Notes: generated by a model from the letters alone, not told the origin. Numbered from the stretch's first letter, positions 25,866 to 35,563 are shown. The stretch: 64,000 nt of DNA from Pseudoalteromonas sp. Scap06 (GCF_013394165.1 NZ_CP041330.1:2658501-2722500), one strand, 5' to 3'. A program made the numbers and translations.

Positions 25866-27115
25866 GATTGAAAAGTCTCAGTTAAAGATTGGCCAGTTAA
25901 ACGCTCAAGTGCGAGATGGGTCTGATATAACGCTGCATATGTATTAATCAACGCGCGTTTAGAGTCAAAAAGGGCTTGTTGAGCATCGAGCAATTGCAAC
26001 ACCGAAATTTGTCCGCGTTGATAGCTTTTTAAACTTTGCTCAATGAGTGTTTGGGCTTGGGGAATAACTTGCCCAGATAACAACTGTGCCTGTAACATCT
26101 TACCTTGGTAATAGGCATACAAAGTACGAACTTGCTGACGTAATTGAACCCGTAACTGTCCTTGCTGCTCACGTAACAATGCTAACTGACTGTTAGCTGC
26201 TTCAATATTACCGCTATTTGAGTTACTCAATTGCAATGGCATTGAAAACGAAAACAGCAACGAACTGGTATTGTTTTGCTGGTTGTAGCTCACGCCTGCA
26301 CCTATATTAATATCGCTTTGCCCATTGGCTTTTTGCAGCGCTAAGTTGGCCGCTTGTTGTAAGTATTGCTGCTGTAACATTGCAAAATCAGGCGCTTGGT
26401 TAACCGCATCAAGTAACCCTTGCTCAGATTTAAGCGTTATTAATGTATTAATATTTCCCGCTAAATCCGTGTAATCATGTTGCTCACTCCATAGCTCATT
26501 GAGCGATAAACGCGCTCGCTCAAATTCACTATTTAGCTTAGCTTTATCAAGCTCAACTTGGCTAAGCGCATAACGCATGCGGGTTACATCTGCTTGCGAT
26601 ACAGCGCCAGCATCAGCTCGCTGCTTTATTGCTTTAAGTGCTTGGCTTACAACCTGATGCCGCTCGCTATTTAGAGAAAGTAAAGTTTGAAATTTAAGCG
26701 CCTCGTAATACCGCTCACCAGTGGTTGCCAATAAGGCTAAACGAGTATTTTGATATTGTATTGCTTGGGCTTTAATGTTTGCCGTAGCGTAATTTATGCG
26801 GCTTTGGCGTTTATTCCCAAGCTCTATAAGCTGGCTAAATGCCAAGGTTATTTCAGCACCTTGCACACCACGTGCATCGTTTGTCCCCAGCAGATTTTCA
26901 GCTTCTATATTTAAGATAGGGTTAGGCGAAAGTGCAGCTTGAGATTTAAGCGCGCTGAGTATTTTTTGATGATAAGGGTAGCGTTTTAATAGCGGATTTT
27001 GTTGCTCGGTATTTATCAACGCTTGTTTTAGAGTTAGTGTTTTAACATTTGCAAACGCACTAAAAGCAGGCAGCGTGCACAGCATCACCACCAGCATAAT
27101 TGGTTTTTTATTCAT
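25862..27115 (-). CDS. czcC: CzcC-type TolC-family outer-membrane efflux protein
   Basis: A 417-aa outer-membrane channel component. It has a signal peptide (1-22, MNKKPIMLVVMLCTLPAFSAFA) and two internally related halves rich in long amphipathic helices and Gln/Ala/Leu, as in TolC. IKQRADAGAVSQADVTRMRYALSQ and LKSYQRGQISVLQLLDAQQAL are the equivalent helix segments. It overlaps czcB by 4 bp and follows the small His-rich CzcI-like gene with a 172-bp gap. Confidence 0.92.
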   Translation of the reverse strand: MNKKPIMLVVMLCTLPAFSAFANVKTLTLKQALINTEQQNPLLKRYPYHQKILSALKSQAALSPNPILNIEAENLLGTNDARGVQGAEITLAFSQLIELGNKRQSRINYATANIKAQAIQYQNTRLALLATTGERYYEALKFQTLLSLNSERHQVVSQALKAIKQRADAGAVSQADVTRMRYALSQVELDKAKLNSEFERARLSLNELWSEQHDYTDLAGNINTLITLKSEQGLLDAVNQAPDFAMLQQQYLQQAANLALQKANGQSDINIGAGVSYNQQNNTSSLLFSFSMPLQLSNSNSGNIEAANSQLALLREQQGQLRVQLRQQVRTLYAYYQGKMLQAQLLSGQVIPQAQTLIEQSLKSYQRGQISVLQLLDAQQALFDSKRALINTYAALYQTHLALERLTGQSLTETFQS

Positions 27116-27287
27116 ATAGCTTGTCCGTTTTTAATCAACAGAGTTCACTTGCAAACCATTTACAACCTACGCAAAAAATAGCGACAGTGTAAAATGCTCA
27201 GCAATCTAAAAATGCCTATAACAGCCCATTAAACGCTTACACGTAGGCAGCTAAAAGCACAATAATCAATTGAAATTAAATTAAAAA

Positions 27288-27602
27288 CTAGCTAAATAAA
27301 TTCGGTGGCGGTACGTCTGGTGGATAATGTAAGCCGTGATAGCATGTCGCTAAAGTTGGTTTACTTTTCTCGGGAGTTATTGAGTGATTTGAGCTGTGGC
27401 TATAGCCACTGTGGCAATGCTGGTGGGCATGTATTTCTGTTGTTGGGGCATTATCGCTATCATCAGCAGATGAACCTAGTTGCGATAATGAGCTATTTAC
27501 GTGGTCAACGTCTTCTTGTAAATGGTACGCGGCGCCGTCACAGCTTATAAAGCTATGCACAAGCACAAGTAACATTACAATTAAAAAACGATTTGAACGC
27601 AC
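27288..27602 (-). CDS. CzcI-like small His-rich secreted protein
   Basis: A 104-aa protein with a signal peptide (about 1-24) and a His-rich middle (EIHAHQHCHSGYSHSSNHS) followed by CYHGLHYPP and the C-terminus PPDVPPPNLFS. The size, His clusters, proline tail and position upstream of czcCBA match CzcI-type periplasmic metal-binding regulators. The start is GTG at 27602, with AGGGA 12-13 nt upstream; a later ATG (codon 10) would shorten the signal peptide. Metal binding is inferred from composition. Confidence 0.68.
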   Translation of the reverse strand: MRSNRFLIVMLLVLVHSFISCDGAAYHLQEDVDHVNSSLSQLGSSADDSDNAPTTEIHAHQHCHSGYSHSSNHSITPEKSKPTLATCYHGLHYPPDVPPPNLFS

Positions 27603-27697
27603 AGTTAAACGAGTTCCCTATTGAAACACACGATTAGATAAGCTCATTACTCATCTATATATTATTTTCTTCAATACTGTACCTGAAAACATCAAAA

Positions 27698-27748
27698 AAA
27701 GTAATGCAGCAAAATAAAATTTTATTTCATTCAATCTTATTTTGCTGC
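27698..27748 (-). terminator. terminator downstream of yqhD
   Basis: GCAGCAAAATAA (27706-27717) and TTATTTTGCTGC (27737-27748) make a perfect 12-bp stem. On the minus strand it is followed after 5 nt by seven T residues. It insulates the czc operon promoter from the upstream reductase gene. Confidence 0.7.
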
Positions 27749-27790
27749 AAAAAGCCGCTAGCAAATGTTAACGGTCGAGATTAATCATTA

Positions 27791-28936
27791 TTAAGCAACC
27801 GCTTGTTCTAAAATTTCACGGCTTTCTTTTAACGTAATAGCTTGGTTTTCTCCAAGGGCAACCATGCCATGCGCTTCAAGCTTGCCAATAATATTATCAA
27901 TGGCAGCCGCTTTGTCATCACCATGCTCAGTAAGCTCAGTTGCTACGTCAAGGCTATGGTAAAACGCTTCAATCGCTTGAATTGTTTGCTCTGCTAAATC
28001 GTCTGTTTGTGCAAGACCAAATACGTTTTTGCCCATTTGTTCTAGTTTTGCTTTTTTAACTGCAAATTGATTTCGCAGTAAAGAAGGCTGAACAATAGCC
28101 AGTGAACGGGCATGATCAACGCCGTAAGCAGCTGTAAGCTCATGGCCAATCATGTGGGTTGCCCAATCTTGTGATACGCCAGAACCAATTAAGCCGTTAA
28201 GTGCTTGGTTTGCGGCCCACATAAGGTTTGCACGCCATGCATCGTCTTGGTTTTCAAAGTTATCACCCAATGTTTTAAGCGCTTTTAACAGTGCCTCTGC
28301 ATAACCTTCTTGAACAAGTGCACCTTCTGGGAATGTTAGGTACTGCTCACACGTATGTACCCATGCATCTACTAAACCATTTACAAGCTGGCGCTGCGGT
28401 AATGTTTTCATTACATCAGGGTCCATAATGGCAAATTTTGGTAATACTTCTGGAGATGCAAACGGTAGTTTTTGCTTCGTTGCTTCTTTGCTTACTACTG
28501 AATTTTGATTAGACTCAGAACCGGTTGCAGGCAATGTAAGTACCGCACCAATAGGTAATGCGCTGGTAATTGTATGCTTACCTGTAGGGATATCCCAACC
28601 TTCGCCATCATATACAGCAGATGCTGCAATGTATTTAACGCCGTCAATTACAGAGCCGCCGCCTACACCTAAAACGAAATCGATATCTTGTTCTTTACAA
28701 ATTTTTACTGCTTGGTCTAGCACTTCAATTGTTGGGTTGGCACCTACGCCCGAAAACTCTACCCAATCAAAACCTTCAAGTGCTGCTGCAACTTCATCGT
28801 ATACGCCGTTCTTTTTAATAGAACCGCCACCGTACACAACTAATACTTTTTGATCTTTTGCGATCAAATCAGTAAGTGCGGCAATTTGTTGCTGACCAAA
28901 TTGAATTAAAGTGGGATTTACGTAGCTAAATTTCAT
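27791..28936 (-). CDS. yqhD: YqhD-type iron-containing alcohol dehydrogenase/aldehyde reductase
   Basis: A 381-aa NADPH-dependent reductase of the metal-dependent alcohol dehydrogenase family. YqhD removes short-chain aldehydes, including products of lipid peroxidation. The cofactor motif GVGGGSVIDG is at 90-99. The metal ligands align as D190, H194 (VDAWVHTCEQ), H261 and H275 (HMIGHELTAAYGVDHARS). The length matches E. coli YqhD. The divergent AraC gene is the expected activator (YqhC-like). It starts downstream of a 185-bp divergent control region. Confidence 0.92.
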   Translation of the reverse strand: MKFSYVNPTLIQFGQQQIAALTDLIAKDQKVLVVYGGGSIKKNGVYDEVAAALEGFDWVEFSGVGANPTIEVLDQAVKICKEQDIDFVLGVGGGSVIDGVKYIAASAVYDGEGWDIPTGKHTITSALPIGAVLTLPATGSESNQNSVVSKEATKQKLPFASPEVLPKFAIMDPDVMKTLPQRQLVNGLVDAWVHTCEQYLTFPEGALVQEGYAEALLKALKTLGDNFENQDDAWRANLMWAANQALNGLIGSGVSQDWATHMIGHELTAAYGVDHARSLAIVQPSLLRNQFAVKKAKLEQMGKNVFGLAQTDDLAEQTIQAIEAFYHSLDVATELTEHGDDKAAAIDNIIGKLEAHGMVALGENQAITLKESREILEQAVA

Positions 28937-29121
28937 TATTTTGCTCCTAAAGGGGACGGTTAATTACTAAGCACCTTATCAATTCTTAAATAAATAAAGT
29001 GTTGATAGATGCATAATAATGGCATAGCGCATATATAAAAAGCCTAATAACTGCCAAAAGCTTGCCTAAAACTATCAGTGTTGTTATTTTACGCCAAATA
29101 CCGTTAATTTAAGCCGCCCTT

Positions 29122-30000
29122 ATGACGACCATCGCCACTTTGTTACAACAATACGCAGAGCATAATAAGTTGCTCAGCTTTGAAGGTACCATGGAAACAA
29201 TTATTCCAGGGGTGTACTTTCATCGCGCCACCAAAAGCTCAGCGCGTCAGCCTCTTATTTATAATTCAGGTATTATTATTGTTGGCCAAGGACATAAAGT
29301 TATTCACTTTCCTGAGCATCAAATACAGTATGGTGCAGGCGATTATTTAGTACTGGGAGTGCCCGTACCACTAGAATGTGAAGCGTTTACTGATAACGAT
29401 TTACCAGTAATGGGTATAGCAATTGATATAAACCCAGCCATGCTGCACAAACTGGTTAACCAAATGATGCAACATAATCCTATTTTAACTCCTTTAACAC
29501 AAAGCGGAGCCGTCCAAAGTGCCGCTTTAGATATGGCCATGGAGCAAGTCACTCATCGACTGTTAACAGTGTTAAACAATCCACTTGAGGCTGAGGTATT
29601 TGGTGGCGATATAGTTAAAGAATTAGTATATAGGGTGCTGTGTGGCCCTCAAGGGCATACCTTAATTGGGCTTGCAATGCATGATGGCCATTACGCGCGC
29701 ATAGCGCGTACTTTATCAACATTACACAGCGATTACGCAAACCCTATTACCGTAGAGCACTTAGCTGAAGAAGTTAATATGAGTGTGTCATCTTTTCATC
29801 GTGCGTTTAAACAAGTTACGTTTGAATCCCCTTTGCAGTATTTAAAAAAAGTACGCTTAGCAAAAGCAAAAGAATTAATAATCACCTCTGGCAGTAAAGC
29901 TAACGAGGCCGCATTTAAAGTAGGCTATACTAGTGCGTCACAATTTAGCCGTGAGTTTAAACGACACTTCAATAAAACCCCCAGTGAAATACATGTGTGA
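29122..30000 (+). CDS. AraC-family regulator, YqhC-like
   Basis: A 292-aa transcription factor. The N-terminal AraC-type cupin domain (about 20-170, with LIYNSGIIIVGQGHKVIHF and VLGVPVPLECEA) probably senses an aldehyde-related signal. The C-terminal two HTH motifs (195-290) include ITVEHLAEEVNMSVSSFHRAFKQVT and KVGYTSASQFSREFKRHFNKTPSE. It is divergent from the yqhD-like gene, the same arrangement as yqhC-yqhD in E. coli, which supports a role as activator of that gene. Confidence 0.9.
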   Translation: MTTIATLLQQYAEHNKLLSFEGTMETIIPGVYFHRATKSSARQPLIYNSGIIIVGQGHKVIHFPEHQIQYGAGDYLVLGVPVPLECEAFTDNDLPVMGIAIDINPAMLHKLVNQMMQHNPILTPLTQSGAVQSAALDMAMEQVTHRLLTVLNNPLEAEVFGGDIVKELVYRVLCGPQGHTLIGLAMHDGHYARIARTLSTLHSDYANPITVEHLAEEVNMSVSSFHRAFKQVTFESPLQYLKKVRLAKAKELIITSGSKANEAAFKVGYTSASQFSREFKRHFNKTPSEIHV

Positions 30001-30136
30001 TTAAAAGTAACCCATTTTTGCACTAAGTCATTATTTAAATACTTAATTACTAGTAAAGCCTACCTGCTTTGTTAGTATGGTTTAGAGTATTCATCCTTTT
30101 AGTAGCAATGAATTTTACGATAAAGACAAGAGGTTT

Positions 30137-31723
30137 TTGAGCATGTTAAGCGCACTGATGATTAGATTTAGCATTTTTATATGCGCTTGTACTATGCTGT
30201 TTAGTAGCGTTACTTATGCGCAAGAGCATTGCCAGCTCAATGAAAGAGCAACAAACACATCGGTGTCTTTATCCAAAGAAGTTGTCTCAAATATTAAGCT
30301 TAAAAACGGTATTAATCATCTCGAATTAAGCTGTAACTTAAAGCAAGGTGGGGTATTTTCTTTTACTCGCCCTGCACTTACAGACTTTTCGTGGCAGCAA
30401 AATTCAGTATATAAAACACCTTTAAAAACCAATCAGATGGCAATTTTAATGGACCAAGGCGTTTTTACTGCACAGCTTACAGTTACTACCTCAGCAGCTT
30501 ATACCCCACGCTTTAAGTGGTCAGATACACAACCGTTTGTCGAAAAAATACAACGCTATAACCTTATTTTTGGCATTTTTTATGGTCTTTGCGCCACACT
30601 TATTTTTTATGCATTAATTATAGGACACGGCATAAAAGACCCTCTTTTTAAACTGTATGGCATTTATATTTTTTGTATCGCTAGTTTTATATTCTTTCAA
30701 GAAGGACAGCCTTATTTATTTACACAGCAGTACTACTCTGTGTACGTAAGTCATCTTTACACGTTAAGTATTGGTTTAACTATAGTCAGTGCCACATGGT
30801 TTATGAGTGCACTATTAGAGCTACCTAGATACTTTCCAAAGTTAAGCAATACATTAAAAGTTACCGCCTTATGCGTACTGACTTTGTGCTTACAAAAAAT
30901 AGCGCTCGATCTGCCACTCATAACCAATATTACCTCTGCAGTAACCGGCTATTTATCATTATTTATTGTCATGACTATTTTTATCCTCAGCGCGATACAA
31001 ACAAAGTACGGTGTCAATGAAGCAAACTTGGTATTTATAGCACTGGCAAGTGTGTTTATTAGTATGACTTTTAGAGTACTACTAACCGATTATAGTCCGT
31101 TCATTCAACGCTATGGGTTTGTTATTGCGTTTACAATTGAATCTTTATTACTAGCTATTGCCGTCGGTAGACGAATTCAAAGATTGAGTTATGCAAAAAA
31201 ACAGGCTGAACGACACGCTAACTTTGATCACTTGTGCCATATATACAATCGTCGTGGGTGGAGCTTAAAAGCAAACGACTTATTGGCAGAGCACAAGCAA
31301 CGTGGAGGCGTTTTGTGTTTTTTATACATAGATCTAGACCGTTTTAAAGCAATTAATGATACCTATGGCCATGATGTAGGCGACAAAGTACTGTGCAAAG
31401 TTGCAGAGTCACTTGGTCAACACATGCGCAGTGAAGATGCTGTTGGCCGCTTAGGAGGCGATGAATTTGTAGCCATGGCATTATTTAATAGCAACGAAAA
31501 AATTAACCAGCGAGTTAACACCCTAGAACAACAATTAAACCAGTTAACTATAGAGCATCAGGGCCATACCATTTCCATTTACGCCAGTGTTGGGCAAACT
31601 AGCTATACTCAGCCACCTGATAACTTAGACACAGTTTTAAAAGCGGGTGATGAAGCGATGTATAAACAGAAATTGCAAAGAAAGGCAAAGCAGGCTGAAA
31701 AAATGGTAGGAACCGCAATTTAA
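30137..31723 (+). CDS. 7TM (7TMR-DISM) diguanylate cyclase
   Basis: A 528-aa membrane protein. It has a signal peptide (about 1-28), a short periplasmic beta-rich domain (30-135), seven transmembrane helices (about 140-350) and a cytoplasmic GGDEF domain (365-520). The active-site loop GGDEF is at 440-444, preceded by RSED at the canonical inhibitory-site spacing, so feedback by cyclic di-GMP is expected. FLYIDLDRFKAINDTYGHDVGDKVL holds the metal ligands. The architecture matches 7TMR-DISM sensors, whose ligand is unknown here. Confidence 0.92.
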   Translation: MSMLSALMIRFSIFICACTMLFSSVTYAQEHCQLNERATNTSVSLSKEVVSNIKLKNGINHLELSCNLKQGGVFSFTRPALTDFSWQQNSVYKTPLKTNQMAILMDQGVFTAQLTVTTSAAYTPRFKWSDTQPFVEKIQRYNLIFGIFYGLCATLIFYALIIGHGIKDPLFKLYGIYIFCIASFIFFQEGQPYLFTQQYYSVYVSHLYTLSIGLTIVSATWFMSALLELPRYFPKLSNTLKVTALCVLTLCLQKIALDLPLITNITSAVTGYLSLFIVMTIFILSAIQTKYGVNEANLVFIALASVFISMTFRVLLTDYSPFIQRYGFVIAFTIESLLLAIAVGRRIQRLSYAKKQAERHANFDHLCHIYNRRGWSLKANDLLAEHKQRGGVLCFLYIDLDRFKAINDTYGHDVGDKVLCKVAESLGQHMRSEDAVGRLGGDEFVAMALFNSNEKINQRVNTLEQQLNQLTIEHQGHTISIYASVGQTSYTQPPDNLDTVLKAGDEAMYKQKLQRKAKQAEKMVGTAI

Positions 31724-31735
31724 AGGCAAAAAACA

Positions 31736-31760
31736 TGAGCTAGTCAGTAAGACTAGCTCA
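31736..31760. terminator. hairpin between convergent genes
   Basis: TGAGCTAGTC and GACTAGCTCA form a 10-bp stem with a 5-nt loop between the convergent GGDEF and VOC genes. A second short repeat (GCTATAATAGC) follows. No T-tract is present, so termination strength is uncertain. Confidence 0.5.
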
Positions 31761-31775
31761 GCTATAATAGCTAGC

Positions 31776-32195
31776 TTAATCCTTTTTAAACAGTACCTCA
31801 GGATTAACCATGGTTTTCATTTCAAGCACGTTACCGTTGGGATCTTCAATAAAAAAGGTTTCTTGCTCAAACTCATCACCAACAAAACGACGGTAAGGTT
31901 TATCTAAATATTCAAGGCCGGCATCAGCAATGCGTTGCTTAAGTCCTTGAAACTCACTTTCTGATAAATGAATACCGAAGTGTGGTACAGCCACTGCGCC
32001 CATATCAACGTCGTGACGTACCGTAGGTAAACGCTCAACGCTTTGATGCAGAGTTAACTCGTTGCCCCAAAAATCAATGTCTACCCATCGTCCTGCTTCA
32101 CTATTGCCGGTTTTACAGCCGAGTACGTCACAGTAAAACGTTTTCGCTTTTTCAAGATCGCCAGCGGGGATAGCCAGATGTAAACAGTTAGACAT
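31776..32195 (-). CDS. VOC-superfamily (glyoxalase/bleomycin resistance-like) protein
   Basis: A 139-aa single-domain protein of the vicinal-oxygen-chelate fold. Signatures are LHLAIPAGDLEKAKTFYCDVLGC at the start, FGIHLSESEF in the middle and ETFFIEDPNGNVLEMKTM at the end; H7, H74-like and E-terminal residues could bind a metal. The substrate cannot be deduced. It is a monocistronic gene convergent with the GGDEF gene. Confidence 0.87.
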   Translation of the reverse strand: MSNCLHLAIPAGDLEKAKTFYCDVLGCKTGNSEAGRWVDIDFWGNELTLHQSVERLPTVRHDVDMGAVAVPHFGIHLSESEFQGLKQRIADAGLEYLDKPYRRFVGDEFEQETFFIEDPNGNVLEMKTMVNPEVLFKKD

Positions 32196-32411
32196 AAATT
32201 ACCTTAGGTTATAACTTTTAATATATGAAATATGCCGCATTATACATAATTTGCAATTTATAGAACATCAACACTGTTATTTTTAGTCATTCATTGCATA
32301 TCGATAATTTTCAACAATAATTCATCTTTTAACAATGGTGTATCGATTTTAGTCTTAAATCACAGTTTTTAACTATTAAAGCTAAAACTGATACATTATG
32401 ATGTGCGCGCC

Positions 32412-32780
32412 ATGACTAAATTCATACTTTTAAAATTCATTACCTTTTTTATCGGCTGCCTATCGTGTTTTGTAATGCATACCACATTCGCATTGCCTAT
32501 TGTTGTATCTGCCGGTTTAACGGGGCTTATCGGTTCATTTATTCCATTCCCTGACGATTACAAAAACCATCCCTATTCAGCTATTTATGCAGGCAGTTTT
32601 GCCGGTATGTGCTCCACTAGTTTAATAACTGAATACTGGGAAATTGCGGCTATTTCTGCCATTGGGGCTGTTTTGTACACACTCACGATTAACATATTTG
32701 CAGGGTTTGGTGGACGATTAGGTAGCATTGCATTTGCTAGTGTCGCCTTATTTGTTTTAGCCAAGGAGTTAATAATATGA
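32412..32780 (+). CDS. small hydrophobic membrane protein, unknown
   Basis: An unrecognised polytopic protein of about 122 residues with four predicted membrane segments, rich in Ala, Phe, Gly and Ile. The start is ambiguous: a GTG at 32403 is in frame, but the ATG at 32412 (MTKFILLKF) gives a normal membrane-protein N-terminus; neither has a clear ribosome-binding site. A GSFIPFPDDYKN loop lies between helices 2 and 3. It overlaps the next small membrane gene by 4 bp, indicating a two-gene unit. Confidence 0.7.
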   Translation: MTKFILLKFITFFIGCLSCFVMHTTFALPIVVSAGLTGLIGSFIPFPDDYKNHPYSAIYAGSFAGMCSTSLITEYWEIAAISAIGAVLYTLTINIFAGFGGRLGSIAFASVALFVLAKELII

Positions 32781-33160
32781 CGCTTATTTATCCGCTGCTT
32801 GCTTTGTTAGGGGCGTTTTTAACCTTTTACTTGGCTAAACATAATCGCTTTGATGGGATCCGAGCCTCTGCAGCTCTATCGATTATTGCCTATTTGATTT
32901 TTGCGCAGCTGAGCCTTAACGCTGAGCTATATAGCATCGTCTTTTTTGGCGGCACATTTATTGGAATGAGTGCTCCCCACCGTTTTGGTGTGTATACGCT
33001 TGCCAGTTCAGCAATTATATTTTCACTGTTTTTTGCCTATCTAGTGCCTATTCTTGATGGTTTTGGTGGCGCTTTGGGAATTAGTGCATTTCTATCTGTG
33101 TGTATTTGCCATGTATTTATTTTACTTGGCGCACCACGCAGTAAAAAAACTAAAATTTAA
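32777..33160 (+). CDS. small hydrophobic membrane protein, partner of the preceding gene
   Basis: A 127-aa protein with about four hydrophobic segments. AAGGAG lies 8 nt upstream of the ATG, a strong ribosome-binding site, and the start overlaps the preceding stop by 4 bp (ATGA). GGTFIGMSAPHRFG here and AGSFAGMCSTSLI in its neighbour occupy similar positions, so the two may be related and form a heteromeric pair. No family was recognised. Confidence 0.72.
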   Translation: MTLIYPLLALLGAFLTFYLAKHNRFDGIRASAALSIIAYLIFAQLSLNAELYSIVFFGGTFIGMSAPHRFGVYTLASSAIIFSLFFAYLVPILDGFGGALGISAFLSVCICHVFILLGAPRSKKTKI

Positions 33161-33304
33161 ACGTTTTCTTGAATAAAAATTCAATAAAATCTTACACCTA
33201 TTAAATTGTATAAAAATAACCCATGTTTTTTTGATCAACACTGTTAATAGCTTCGTAGTATTCACAAAGCTGTAACACTGTAACATTCGATTAAAGGAAC
33301 AATT

Positions 33305-35494
33305 ATGAATAAAGTATTTAAGCTCGGTGCTATCATACTTCCCTTGTTACTTATTCAAGGCTGTAGTAGTGATGACGATAACAACGCTCCAGTAACTGTA
33401 GACCCACAACCTGCCGTCTCAATCTTTGACGCCGCACAGGACTCTGAAGAGTTCACCACTCTTGTTGCAGCACTAGAAGCAACCGGTCTAGATGAAACTC
33501 TCGATGATTTAACTACCAGCTATACTGTATTTGCCCCTACCGATGATGCATTCGCATTATTAGGCGAAGAGACCATTAATAGCTTATTAGCTGATACAGA
33601 CACCCTAAGTTCTATTTTAACTTACCATGTGATCGCTGGCAGAGTAGACGCGCAAACAGCTATTGGCTTAGCGGGCAGCACTGTAGAGACTGTTAACGGG
33701 CAAAACATTGCTTTATCTTTAAATGGTGAGAATTTATTAGTAAATACCAGCACAGTAACAATGACCGACATTGTGACCGACAACGGAATCATTCATGTTA
33801 TTGACGCGGTGCTCACACCAAAAACAGTGCCAGAAACAGCACCAACTAATAATATCATTGAAACAGCTCAGCAAGCTGGCAATTTTAGTACATTACTTGC
33901 AGCTCTTGATGCTGCATCCCTTACTTCAGCACTAGCGGACGAATCATCAGAATTTACCGTATTCGCCCCTACGGATGCTGCATTCGAGGCAATTGGTAGC
34001 AACTTTTTAAACACGTTACTGGCTAACCCCACCGTTTTAGCCGATATTTTGAAGCAGCATGTACTTGTAGGATCAGTAGATTCTGTTACTGCAATGTCTC
34101 TTAACGGTCAATCAGCAGAAACGCTACTTGGCAATACCCTTCCAGTGGCGATAAACGCAGAAACAAACATGCTATCGTTTGGCGGAGCAAACATTGTAGT
34201 TAGAGATATTATGACCAATAACGGTGTCATTCATGTGATCGATTCGGTTATTATTTCTGATGTTACTTTACCTCAAAGTACCAATACAATTGCTGATATA
34301 GCGAGCGCTGATGGTAATTTTACGACACTTCTAGCTGCTTTAACGGCAACAGGGTTAGATACACTAGTTGCCGATCCAGATAATACTTTTAGTGTATTTG
34401 CACCTACAGACGCTGCATTTGCTGCGCTCGGACAGGATACAATTAATGCGCTACTAGCTGATACAGATACGCTTCGTGATATTTTGCTGTACCATGTTTT
34501 TTCTGACGCGACAGTTTTATCAGATGACGCAGTAGCCATTGCCAATAGCAACAGCAACAAGATAGAAATGGCCAATGGCGACATGGCTGCTATATCTCAT
34601 GTAAATAGCTCACTATTTATCAATGACTCAGCAATTTCAGAGGCAAATGTAATCGCTAGTAACGGCGTGATTCATGTATTAAATAAAGTAATTATGCCAC
34701 CGGCTGAAGTTGGTACCCCGACTAAAACAATTGCTACAGTGGCTACTGAAACACCTGCACTATCTACTTTAGTCACTGCACTACAAGCAGCATCACTAGT
34801 AGATACCTTTAACGACACCACTCAATCATTTACGGTATTTGCACCGACAAATGCTGCATTTAGCAAAATCCCTACCGCTGATTTAGAGGCTTTATTGGCT
34901 GACACGACTGCATTGACAGGTGTGCTAACTCAACATGTTTTAGGCGCTCAAGTGGGCAGTACTGATGCATTTGCAGCCAATGGTAAAACGGTGACCACGC
35001 TTGCCGATAACATGCTAAGCGTAAACGTTGTAGACTTTACCAGCACAGCAAACACAGCAACAGATAGCATTGCTTATGATTCAACTGATAGTCGTTTAGT
35101 AACGGGTATGGCTGATGCTATGCCAGGCAAAACAGTTTATGTGTTCGACAATGATTTAGGCGAGGCAATGAGCACGTGTGAAGCAGCTTGTGCAACAACG
35201 TGGCCACCGGTTCTTGGTACTGCAGCATCAATTGAAAATGTACCCGGTTTATCGTTAATTGCTCGCTCAGATGACAGCATGCAAGTCGCCTACCTTGGCC
35301 GCCCTTTATATACCTTCTCCGGTGATACGGCAGCAGGTCAGAATAATGGCCAAGCTGTGAACGATATTTGGTGGCAAGTAAGCTTACCAGCTACATCACT
35401 ACAAGTAGCGGGTAGCAATGTAACAACCACTGATATTTATACCAGTAATGGCGTTGTTCACTTAATTGATACAGTGATCACAACGGCCAAATAA
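33305..35494 (+). CDS. four-FAS1 lipoprotein with an inserted COG4315-type domain
   Basis: A 729-aa surface lipoprotein. The lipobox LLIQGC places the lipidated Cys at position 20. Fasciclin (FAS1) domains start at about 39, 183, 326 and 474, each with TVFAPTDAAF-type H1 and NGVIHVID-type H2 motifs. The fourth is interrupted: between its LSVNV strand (about 575) and the closing TSNGVVHLIDTVI (from about 713) lies a roughly 100-residue segment (about 595-690) with GKTVYVFDNDLGEAMSTCEAACATTWPP and AYLGRPLYTFSGDTAAG, the signature of COG4315 (secreted repeat lipoproteins). FAS1 domains usually mediate adhesion. It has a good Shine-Dalgarno site, AAAGGA. Confidence 0.92.
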   Translation: MNKVFKLGAIILPLLLIQGCSSDDDNNAPVTVDPQPAVSIFDAAQDSEEFTTLVAALEATGLDETLDDLTTSYTVFAPTDDAFALLGEETINSLLADTDTLSSILTYHVIAGRVDAQTAIGLAGSTVETVNGQNIALSLNGENLLVNTSTVTMTDIVTDNGIIHVIDAVLTPKTVPETAPTNNIIETAQQAGNFSTLLAALDAASLTSALADESSEFTVFAPTDAAFEAIGSNFLNTLLANPTVLADILKQHVLVGSVDSVTAMSLNGQSAETLLGNTLPVAINAETNMLSFGGANIVVRDIMTNNGVIHVIDSVIISDVTLPQSTNTIADIASADGNFTTLLAALTATGLDTLVADPDNTFSVFAPTDAAFAALGQDTINALLADTDTLRDILLYHVFSDATVLSDDAVAIANSNSNKIEMANGDMAAISHVNSSLFINDSAISEANVIASNGVIHVLNKVIMPPAEVGTPTKTIATVATETPALSTLVTALQAASLVDTFNDTTQSFTVFAPTNAAFSKIPTADLEALLADTTALTGVLTQHVLGAQVGSTDAFAANGKTVTTLADNMLSVNVVDFTSTANTATDSIAYDSTDSRLVTGMADAMPGKTVYVFDNDLGEAMSTCEAACATTWPPVLGTAASIENVPGLSLIARSDDSMQVAYLGRPLYTFSGDTAAGQNNGQAVNDIWWQVSLPATSLQVAGSNVTTTDIYTSNGVVHLIDTVITTAK

Positions 35495-35514
35495 ACTAAG
35501 TTTTACTGTGAGAT

Positions 35515-35550
35515 AAGCCAGGAGTGATGCTATTTACTCCTGGCTTTTTT
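35515..35550 (+). terminator. terminator of the FAS1 lipoprotein gene
   Basis: AAGCCAGGAGT and ACTCCTGGCTT form an 11-bp stem with a 10-nt loop, followed by four more T residues. It also faces the convergent sterol-desaturase-like gene. Confidence 0.9.
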
Positions 35551-35563
35551 ATAAAAAATAGGC

